Source: Isoetes taiwanensis (taxonomy: Eukaryota > Streptophyta > Lycopodiopsida > Isoetales > Isoetaceae). Taken from it: a stretch of DNA of 64,000 bases. Below are positions 30,184-38,389 of the stretch, one piece after another. The translations under genes and the position numbers were made by a program. Each line of letters starts with the position of its first letter. Positions within the stretch are counted from its first letter, which is position 1. Under the pieces are notes generated by a model. That model was not told the origin of the DNA. It searched no databases and worked only from the letters and a program-made list of their open reading frames with translations. The DNA is taken from NCBI GenBank assembly GCA_021234155.1, contig JAJEKV010000071.1:857996-921995 (forward strand), given 5' to 3'.

Positions 30184-31292
30184 CTATCCCATCTCCGCTA
30201 ATGCCGCGTTCATCATCAAGGGGCAGTTGTTTGTCCTATGCCCTGGCTGGAAACACCTAAAGCACAACTGCTTTTCTATACGCTCCTGCTTCTTCTCTTT
30301 GGGAATGGATTGCAAAAATTGTCTCAATGCCATTGAATAGTTGGAACCCCCTCCTTGCTCTTTGAAGGTCACCTGCTTCTTATCTTGCCTGCCAAAGTTT
30401 GCATTGCCCTGCTTCCCATGATTTGCGTTGTATTGTGGTCTGCTAGCTGCTGGGCTTGCCGCTTTTGGACTATAGCCTCCCGTGCCCTTTCCTTTATCCT
30501 GATAGTATTGCTGCCTCGGTCCTCTCTTGGGGTCCCGTTCCATGCAAGCTTGCTGCCTTGGATTCCACTTTCTGACATCGTCCTAGGGTTTATTGCTCTT
30601 AGTAGCTTTCGGATCTCTTCATTCAACCCTTCTATATAACCCTCTACTGCGTGCCTTTCGCTCAACTTGGGCACATAAAGCCTTAGTCTCATGAATTCCT
30701 CCGTGTATTTCTGAACTGATTTGTTGCCCTGTTGCAACCTGTAAAACTGCTGCATCACGTGACACTTGTGCTCCCTTGGTACATAATGCCGCTTGAATGC
30801 CTGGGCAAACTTCTTGAATCTGCAGCTGTCGCTACTCAAGCCATGGGCTTTGGAATAGCCCTTCCACTAGATCCTAGTTGCTCCCTTAAAGTTAGCTGTT
30901 GCCACTCTGCCTTTGTCCTTATCTTTCATGTTGTAGGCATTGCCATACTCTCTCATCTCGTCTAACCATGCTTCTGCCTCCATCCCGGACCTGTTATCTC
31001 CCGAGAATTGCTCCAACTTTCTTGCTTTCCATACATTATTGAGCACTGAATCAACCTTCTTCTGATAGTCAGCTTGTGTCCTATCCCTATCACGGTTAGG
31101 GCCATCCCTATGGTCCCGTCGCCCATCCTCCTGCTCTTTTGACTCAGAGTCGGAGTCGGAACTAGAGTCAGAGGACTCTGTGCTGGTTGACCTCCTTCTC
31201 CGGCTTCTCTTCTTTGGTTTAGCTGCTCGATCGGCTGGTGTCTCAGGCAATTGAACGTTCTGGTCTGGTCCCCCTGTTGCTGCTCCCGCCAA
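30184..31292 (-). pseudogene. Element C gag with CCHC zinc knuckle
   Basis: The start is at 31292 (MAGAATGG...). The N-terminal part is SR- and D/R-rich (RSRRRRSTSTESSDSSSDSD) and is followed by ARKLEQFSGDN and EAEAWLDEMREYGNAY. The next frame has FAQAFKRHYVPREHKCHVMQ, QQGNKSVQKYTEEFMRLR and YIEGLNEEIRKLL, typical Ty3 capsid. The last frame has the zinc knuckle CFRCFQPGHRTNNC. Two frameshifts (about 30870 and 30450) break it. Confidence 0.9.
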
Positions 31293-31644
31293 CAGTGCTC
31301 TTATCTCATGGATGTTCGAATTTATCTAGGATATCTCCTGCTCTGGGGTTGGTGCTTCGAAGTCCTGGTACATATTTCTTGGTTGGAATGGCCTTGGTGG
31401 AGTGTGCTCTTGGTCATGTTGCCCTTGTCCCTCAACATTCCTAGGTACTCTAGCTGCATACACATTAGATTACACTCTGATGATTAGTTCGTTGATTTGG
31501 TCATTGCATTGGTTGTTTGATGATATAATTGTGGGGACAAAATATATCAAGAGAACATAATTGGGATTATCATTTACATTCATGAATATAATAATACTTA
31601 TACATTCAAGGAGTTAGTCATAGAAATTAAAAATATTTTTAATT

Positions 31645-31862
31645 CTATTCTTGGAATTTCTTCAAATAATCGGGGTTGTCCTCCAAAAATTTCTTGACTT
31701 GGGCTGTGCCGATTGTTCGCCCTACGTTCCTGAGGATATTTGTGGTCGTGCCTCCTTGAAGTGCGGTCAACAAGTCTTCAATCCTCCTTTTTCGATGTAT
31801 AGGTCAGAGTCACGCCAATCGCCTGCCGCCTATAGGGACTCATGAAGTCGAAGATGCTCAAT
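31645..31862 (-). pseudogene. Element C ORF2 remnant (conserved C-terminus)
   Basis: Minus strand 31862 to 31645 gives ALSIFDFM, then after one in-frame change IEDLLTALQGG, NILRNVGRTIGTAQ and VKKFLEDNPDYLKKFQE with a TAG stop. It aligns with the end of B ORF2 with the same terminal motif. Compared with B, about 1.3 kb between TATA box and this tail is missing, so C has an internally deleted ORF2. Confidence 0.65.
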
Positions 31863-31879
31863 GCTATGAGGGCTGTGGT

Positions 31880-31889
31880 CTACTTATAG
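31880..31889 (-). promoter_or_regulatory. TATA box of element C ORF2
   Basis: Minus strand CTATAAGTAG, identical to the box upstream of C's H3-like gene. Excluding the MITE and its duplicated 8 bp, palindrome P1 lies 174 bp upstream, against 176 bp in B. Confidence 0.65.
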
Positions 31890-31973
31890 GCAAAACCCTA
31901 ATTTTGGGAGATTTTAGGGTTTGGGGAAAACCTATGATTCTAAGGTATTACTATACAAAAGACAGGTCAATCA

Positions 31974-32763
31974 CAGCGAAAATTTTAGTGGCCCCGGCAG
32001 GCCATTTGGCCACAAATTACAGGTTCAGGCAAAATGCGACGGCCGGCTTGAGTAGGATGCCTTACCTATGGACTACCTGCAGATTCGCCATTTTGCGGCA
32101 CTTTATTGCCTATTACGACATTAGAATGGCCAATTAGATGTTTGCTAATTGGAGTGGTATTGACTTTGGGGCCAATTTAGTCCCAAGTGAGAACTAGATG
32201 TGCTTATGGAATGGCCATTTAGGCCACTTGGCCAAATCCTGTACTGGCTTAAGTTCGCCAAATCTTAACCCATTAAGAGGCCCCCTCATAAATTTTCACT
32301 TATGGGGGGTCAACATTATTAGAAATTTTTATTCCTATATATTTATTTTTATTATTCCTAAAAATAATCCCGCTTTTATGGAAAATCAAATGTCGAGGCA
32401 CTTTTCAATCCTCTTTATGAAGACTCCGGCATCCGATTTCTGATTCTCCCTACTAGCAAGCTGTGCATTATTGAAATACATTCAAATTCATACAACATGT
32501 AACTTAACACATTTATATAGGGTAGCGACTTCTATATGTTTGGGCAACTAGCTCTATAGTTAATAAGAATCTAGCTAAAAGTCGCCATTTGAGCTACACA
32601 TTATTAGATATTTGGTTCAAAAATCGCCAATTGGGTTGCAGCCACATTAGAAAAAAATAGAAAAAATGGCCAGTTTAGGCTACACTTTTGGGGGCATATT
32701 TTACAAGGAATGGCCAATTCATTATACTTATACAAAATTATAGGTCCTTTAAAATTTTCCCTG
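31974..32763. mobile_element. hAT-type MITE with 8-bp TSD gtcaatca
   Basis: Left end CAGCGAAAATTTTAGTGGCC; right end, reverse-complemented, CAGGGAAAATTTTAAAGGAC. The 8-bp duplication gtcaatca occurs at 31966-31973 and 32764-32771. Many GGCCA/TGGCC words fill the interior. There is no transposase. It is inserted between ORF2's TATA box and palindrome P1 of element C. Confidence 0.9.
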
Positions 32764-32860
32764 GTCAATCATGCTAAGGAGTGCATCCTAGGGGTCCTAT
32801 AGCAACAAATTCCATCTAATTTGGTGAAAGTTAGGCCAAGTTAGGACAATTTAAGTGTGA

Positions 32861-32932
32861 CCACTCACACAGTGTGCGAGGAGCACTTTTGAGGATGGGC
32901 AAAAGTGGTTTGGGCACACTCTGTGAGGGGTG
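32861..32932. promoter_or_regulatory. Palindrome P1 (element C)
   Basis: Arms CCACTCACACAGTGTGC and GCACACTCTGTGAGG, inner CACTTTTGA / CAAAAGTG. It is the nearest of three copies upstream of ORF2. Confidence 0.85.
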
Positions 32933-33065
32933 GGGCCTTGTTTGGGTCAAAGATGATGCCACACATGCAAACTAAGGATAGAATCCTGCATATCTCATCG
33001 AGATAGGTGGGATTGTGTCCTTACTTGCTTCATTTGGACAAGTTTTCGCCTAGATCAGTGCTCGA

Positions 33066-33138
33066 CGACTCACACAGTGTGCGGGGAGCACTTTTGAGCC
33101 TGGTCAAAAGTGGTCTGGGCGCACTCTGTGAGGGGTGG
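33066..33138. promoter_or_regulatory. Palindrome P2 (element C)
   Basis: Same structure as P1, starting 205 bp from it. The inner arms are CACTTTTGA and TCAAAAGTG. Confidence 0.85.
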
Positions 33139-33269
33139 GGCTCCATTTGAGTTTGGGTTGGTCAATTTCTACAATCTAAGGGTCAAATCCTTCTAAACAA
33201 AGTGAGCTGAGTCGAATGGTATCCTCACTTTCTGCATTTGGACAAGTTTTGGCATAGATCAGTGCTTGA

Positions 33270-33342
33270 CCACTCACACAGTGCGCGGGGAGCACTTTTG
33301 AGCATGGTCAAAAGTGGTCTGGGCGCATTCTATGAGAGGTGG
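33270..33342. promoter_or_regulatory. Palindrome P3 (element C)
   Basis: Same structure, starting 204 bp from P2. It lies 140 bp downstream of the H3-like stop codon. Confidence 0.85.
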
Positions 33343-33481
33343 GGCCAAAAACACTGAGTTTTGCTCCAAATTTGTTAATTTCAAATGCAGGACTTAGTAA
33401 TACACCCTACTTAAACATGATTTAACACATTAATTCAACAAAATTATAAATTTGTATTTACAAAAATTATTTACAACAGAA

Positions 33482-34727
33482 TTAATAATATTCCTTCTTT
33501 ATGTATTTAGCTAGCTTCATGTCCTTGGGCATGCATGTCACCCTTTTGGTATAGATTGCACACGCTACCGAGTCTTCAAAGTATTGGACTACGTGCTGCT
33601 CGGCTGCCTCCTGGAGCACTAGTAGCATGTTATCCGTGACCCTCTTTGTGTTGTCGAATTCTTGTAATATTTTGCGAGTGAGTCTCGCGAAGGGGGCTCT
33701 TGGTATCAAAAGTCCATAGCTCCTCTGGAAATGTCTAATCTCCCGAGCAGCTCTGGAAAAACGTGAGTCAGCCTTTCTTCTAATCACGTTTCCTCGAGGC
33801 TCGGTCTCTCGGTGGCTGACTTCGGGGTGTTCTTCTTTGTTGGCCTGCCTCCTTCGACATATGTGACCTTGTGCTCCTCGTAATATTTGGAGTACGCCTC
33901 GTACATTTTCATGTACTGGGTGTACTCCTTTACCTTCTTCCTGTACTCAAGCTCGTGCTTGAGTCACGTAGAACTATTGCGACCTCGGCTTCTTGTTGTC
34001 ATTGCTCGGGTGCCCGGTGAAGGCCGCTTAATGCGGGGGTACCTACGCTACGCTCCTCTCCTCTTCATTAGCTGGAACCACGCATTGGGGGTTGACGAGC
34101 CCTCGGTGGGGTGGGAACCCTTCTTTCCTCATCGACTTCGATTAATGGGATGAGGATGGATGCTTTCGGGGTCTAGCTCTGAATAACGACTCCTTTAGCC
34201 GGAGTCGTTTTCAGCTTCCTTTTGGCTCTTTGGGCGGTTCGGGGCCTTTGCCCTTCTCGTCCTCGCCCGCCGCTCCTCCCTTCTCTTTTCTCTTTTTCTT
34301 TCTTACGCTTCTTTTCCTCCCTCCTCTTGCGTCGCTCCTCCTTCTCCCTGCGGCGCTCTTCTTTCGACTTCTTTTCCTCTGTCTGCTCGCCATCTCTCTT
34401 CCTTTTCTTGCTCTTCTTGTCGAGCTTTGCAAGCTCCCTCTCGAGCTCCCTACTCAACACTTCTGCAGCTTCCTCCTCGTCGAGGTCGAGCTCTGTTGGG
34501 CTGCTCGGCTCCTTCTCGTGCTTGGCCTGCTCCTCCTCATGTGCTTGTGCCTGTTGCTCCTCTGTGGTCTCCTATGGCTGCTCCCTGGCGTCTAGAGTTG
34601 CTTTCTCCTTATGTCCTCGCCTAGCTCGATTTTGAGCGGCCAGACCTTCTCATTTGCGCTGCCAGCTCTTGAATTTGGTGTGACCAGGGGGCACTACAAT
34701 TTGGGCAGTTTGTTTGGTGCGGGCCAT
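33482..34727 (-). pseudogene. Element C histone H3/CENH3-like gene
   Basis: The minus-strand start at 34727 gives MARTKQTAQIVVPPGHTK, an N-terminus identical to histone H3 for residues 1-7. A stop follows after 25 codons. The next frames hold a highly charged linker (34460-34173, runs of K, E and R), then EYRKKVKEYTQYMKMYEAYS (about 33930). The histone-fold frame (33787-33482) contains REIRHFQRSYGLLIPRAPF, LLVLQEAAEQHVVQYFEDS and KRVTCMPKDMKLAKYI, ending at TAA. LLIP and LQEAAE resemble plant CENH3 more than canonical H3, while loop 1 has canonical H3 length. A nucleosome-incorporating role is inferred. At least three frame breaks make this copy non-functional. Confidence 0.9.
34173..34460 (-). 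other. Charged K/E/R linker of the C H3-like gene
   Basis: A 95-residue frame, almost entirely Lys, Arg and Glu (KSKKRKRDGEQTEEKKSKEE), lies between the H3-type N-terminus and the histone fold. It could form a long single alpha helix. Canonical H3 has no such insertion. B's linker is decayed but also basic. Confidence 0.7.
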
Positions 34728-34827
34728 GTCTTGGTTTGAAGCAATCTGAGCTCGTGTGCCTAAAAATCGTCTTCGGGGATGAGCTGTTCTCTGAAGGCGC
34801 TGAGGACAAATGAGGAACTCTAATTTT

Positions 34828-34837
34828 CTACTTATAG
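34828..34837 (-). promoter_or_regulatory. TATA box of element C H3-like gene
   Basis: Minus strand CTATAAGTAG, 101 bp before the ATG at 34727 (103 bp in B). Palindromes P4 and P5 lie 103 and 276 bp upstream. Confidence 0.7.
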
Positions 34838-34939
34838 GTAGGGGAAATTTAGGATTTGGACCTGTAATTCCATATTGGGCCAATCTAAAAGGTATTAGTG
34901 TAGATATGAGGAGTACATTAGGTTTATTTAGTCAAAAAG

Positions 34940-35010
34940 CCACTCACACAATGCTTGTGAAGCGGCCGAGCATAGGCGAGTAATTGGTGCGGGCACTCTA
35001 TGAGGGGTCA
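34940..35010. promoter_or_regulatory. Palindrome P4 (element C, worn)
   Basis: Outer arms CCACTCACACAATGC and GGGCACTCTATGAGG are recognisable. The inner arms are degraded. It lies upstream of the H3-like TATA box. Confidence 0.7.
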
Positions 35011-35112
35011 CCTCTGTTTTAACATTCAAAACTAGCTAGAATCTAAATAATAAGCTGAACTGCACTGTTAGATTAGCTAAATTATGCATCTAACTAGGTT
35101 AACATGGGTCCA

Positions 35113-35184
35113 CCACTCACACAGTGCGCGGGGAGCAATTCTGAGCATGGTCAAAATTGGTCTGGGCGCACTCTGTGAGAGGTT
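35113..35184. promoter_or_regulatory. Palindrome P5 (element C)
   Basis: Outer arms are as in P3, but the inner arms are CAATTCTGA and TCAAAATTG. The C-to-A change is matched by a G-to-T change in the opposite arm, so symmetry is kept. Confidence 0.85.
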
Positions 35185-35363
35185 ACCTCTTTTTGGACAA
35201 TTTAGGTTGGGTTTTTGCTAAAACTTATTACTAACTTAGCATTAACCTATTTACTACACAAGAAATTGGAAAAAAATTTCCAATTTTCGAGGTTTCTGCT
35301 TGGGTGGCTATTTCCCAAGACTTGAGTCTACTGTTAGTCCTATGGGAAAAATGGTCAGTGCTC

Positions 35364-35383
35364 GATCTTGGTCTACCAAGATC
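35364..35383 (-). promoter_or_regulatory. Perfect hairpin next to the C PBS
   Basis: GATCTTGGTCTACCAAGATC has 9-bp arms and a 2-nt centre, immediately before the PBS. B keeps a shorter version at 23674-23688. Its position in the 5' leader suggests a dimerisation or packaging signal, by inference. Confidence 0.65.
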
Positions 35384-35385
35384 AT

Positions 35386-35397
35386 GCTCTGATACCA
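35386..35397 (-). promoter_or_regulatory. Element C primer-binding site (initiator tRNA-Met)
   Basis: Minus strand TGGTATCAGAGC, the standard plant initiator tRNA-Met PBS, one base from the LTR edge at 35399. Confidence 0.95.
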
Positions 35398-35398
35398 C

Positions 35399-37007
35399 TG
35401 TGACGTCCCCTACGCCTTATACGATGCACACATCGTATCCGAAGGAGGAGCATTCCCCCTGACAGCCAAACTGGCAGGGGCCATCCACCTGACACCACTC
35501 CCAGTGGAATGAGCCAGCAAGGGAAGAGTGGATGTGTCATTCACCCGTCTCCCATCGGGTCGACCTAGCTGCGAAAGCGTGAATAAACAAACATGAGCAC
35601 ATACAAATAGTATATAAATACAATCACCTCGAAGGGTGAACGCATCATAATCATCACATATACAACAACATCAACATGAACAATAGCAACATGGGGAATC
35701 CTACCCAGGGCTCTGACTCAAGGGGTTCGATTGACGGCTTGCCTCCATAAGTCATTGCAGACAGAATTCATGGCAATGGATTTGGCTGGCAAAAGAACAT
35801 GGCTGTTGGGTAGTCCACTCCATCCGCCCCTCCTGTGCACACTTCGCAGATTGGGTTGAAAAGTGTTGGGACCGACCATAGCCGCCGGTGCATAGCCAAA
35901 AGGGCTACCTTTGGGTTGCATCTCCCCAACCACGATGAGGCGGGAAGAGAGTCGCCTCTCCTCCAGGGACTTCCATGCCCAACACAGGTGACTAGAGGGC
36001 CATTGCCCTTATTTGACTTGAACCCAATGGAGAGTGACGCATCACTCCACGGGTGTCGAGCTCATGCCTTGCCCACACGCAGTGGCAAGCCATTAAGCCT
36101 AGTCCACAGGGATCCCCGGTAGGCTTTACACATCAGAGGGGTCGTTCTGTGTTGGGACAAGTACCCCATTGTTCTGCCGGTCTAGCCCCTCAACCCACAA
36201 CCCGATGGGCTCCTGTGCACAGGCCGCAATAATTGGTTACTAATGATGCTATTCTAGGATCATCTTCTACAAGGCTCTTAGGGTCTCTACCCCCCTTCCC
36301 AATACATGGAGGTCACAGAATGAAATACCAACATCATCACAGAACTGAAATGAAGAATATCATCTAATCTATCTACCTAAACATCCAGTTAGGTTCCTTT
36401 GTTAGGGCTTATGATCTCGGGACCTATAAGGCCTCTAAATCTAAACTAACATGCTAAACCAGCTCATTGCCCAGCTAAAAGATGGCTTTGCACAATAGAA
36501 TGACCATTTACCTGGCACCTGGCTTGCTCCGATCCTCGGGGGCGTCCATGCTCCCGATCCTGTTGAAGACTCTTGCTACTCCAAGATCTATTGTGCAAGG
36601 GCGGCTTTTGAGACTGGCAATGCAAATTCGAAAGTCTTTGGTTTGGCGAAATGGCTCAAAGAGAACCCCAAATGCGAAAAGAAGGAAATGAGCTCAAGGA
36701 AAACCCTAAATGCAAAGAGAAGAAAAGGTTTAGGGTTTAAGGGGAAAACCCTTATATAGAAACCCTTAGGGTTAGGTTAGACATTGGCCAAATGGGATTT
36801 AGCCATTTGGCAATGGGGTCCATGGGGTTTATTATTGTGTGTAACATGCACAATATTCGAGGTTGCCCCCTAGGTGCAACTCTTGCCCCCTAGGTGCAAC
36901 CTTATACGGCTCGCAAGTACATGTCAATTGTGACATGTACGTGTGACGTGGCGGTATAATATATGTATTATATGTATTCAGACCGTATGTTATACTGGAA
37001 CGTCACA
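35399..37007 (-). repeat. Element C 5' LTR (1609 bp)
   Basis: Starts TGTGACGT and ends ACGTCACA on the plus strand, a perfect 8-bp inverted repeat. Minus strand CTATATAAGG near 36753 is the likely U3 TATA box. Two tandem copies of TTGCCCCCTAGGTGCAAC lie near 36863-36900. Short frames inside are conserved LTR sequence, not genes. Confidence 0.9.
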
Positions 37008-37083
37008 AGGGTCTTGTCAAATGCTGATTTGGCTCTACAATTTAGGGTCTTCACTACTTAAGCAGAATATAAATAATAAAAAA

Positions 37084-38087
37084 AAAACCTTTGAAATCCA
37101 TCAAGTCCTAAGACCTTCAAGACTTTTAATCATGAAATGACCTTTGCAAGAACAAGTCATGATTCAATAAGCAGCCCTAAGTCCAACCAGGTGTAATTGT
37201 ACTTAGGCCAAAGACATGGTTACGAAAAATACTTTCCATTAATAATTATAAAAATCTTACACATCCTCAGCCATCTTAAAAAGTTGTAATCATTTAAATA
37301 AAGAAGTACCTTGTATGGACGAAAGCAAACCATCATTACTTGCATTTGTGGCAGAAGCATTACAAAATACCATGTACAATTAACGCCATTTCCAATGTCA
37401 TTTAAAATGTTTTAAACATTTTTTAGAATCAGAAAATGTCTTGAGCAGAAACTGTCTTGAGCAGTCTTTGAAATATTCGTAACAAGAATAACGAAACATA
37501 GCAAGGAGTAAAAGACCCTGTTACCTGCACCACAAGAACAAAAACAAGCATTAGTCATGGTTGTCATGCACTGGGTAGCAGGTGTCATGGGGTCTTTTAA
37601 GTTCAACACCCTTCACCTTGCTTGTAACCTACAGAAAACAAGGATAAAAGATTTTCATGCATTTAGAACGAAGGCAAAGTAAATAACATGCCCATAATTA
37701 TACTGTTCAAAAGGTGCCCTGTGCTTCTGGTAAAATTGCAGATTACACCTAATGCATCCACTTTTAAGTTCAGCTAGGATGCATAGGTCCTGTTGAGCTT
37801 ATGAGTGGCCATCATTTAATTCCATGTCAGTAATATGACCACCATACAATAATTATGCAAACTTAACTTTCCAAGTGGTCCAGGTCTGCCTCTGCCCTAT
37901 GACCATCATAGCTAGCAGGTCTTCAAAAACATTATTAATAGCACTGTACTCTGCATATGCCTTAACTAATTATGTAAAGAACTGCCTAGTACTGAGAGTT
38001 AAGGAAAACATATTTTGAACTGCATGCAGTATCATAGATGCATTGTACTATTCACAAAAGCAATGCATATGTTAGCTCTACAAATAA
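37084..38087. repeat. Repeat R, copy 1
   Basis: About 1 kb that recurs nearly identically at 53816-54807. It contains no convincing coding sequence. It begins just right of element C's LTR, after a short A-rich stretch. Confidence 0.9.
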
Positions 38088-38389
38088 GCACAATTTCATT
38101 AAAATGGGAAATTTCGTGATTCCAATTAGATACGAAAATCTTTTTTAGTTCATTTAATGCCAATTTTTTAAGCAATTATAGCGCCATTAAGAAAAAATAT
38201 GCCTCTAAAGTGTCATTTATTGGCGCCATTAAAAATACTAACAGTGCATATAAAGAAGGTAAAGAAACATAACATCACAAAATTAGTTAAAATTTCCAAA
38301 TTCACCAATTTGCATATCAAAATTTTTGCCACAACAGGCAAAAAGGGATTCTTTACAAAAGTATTATTGTACAATTTTATATTATAATC

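Larger units (their letters stand above)
27815..37007 (-). mobile_element. Element C: minus-strand Ty3/gypsy retrotransposon with histone H3-like gene
   Basis: Minus-strand order is 5' LTR (35399-37007), initiator-Met PBS, palindromes P5 and P4, TATA, H3-like gene, palindromes P3-P1, a MITE, TATA, ORF2 remnant, gag with an intact zinc knuckle, protease, RT, RNase H and the integrase zinc domain. It stops abruptly near 27815 in the integrase linker, so the integrase core and 3' LTR are lost. It is diverged from B yet has the same gene order, so the two accessory genes belong to the lineage and are not chance insertions. Stops and frameshifts show it is dead. Confidence 0.9.

Noticed and set aside
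34222-34635. Long plus-strand frames rich in Leu/Ser/Pro
   Set aside because: Antisense shadows of the K/E/R-rich linker of the H3-like gene.
32863-35184. Palindromes as rho-like terminators or MITEs
   Set aside because: They are short, lack target duplications, recur at fixed places in two diverged elements and are not followed by T runs; a regulatory role fits better.
35718-36122. Frames inside the LTR of element C
   Set aside because: The region is conserved among the three LTRs at DNA level, but frames are not preserved; regarded as LTR sequence, not genes.
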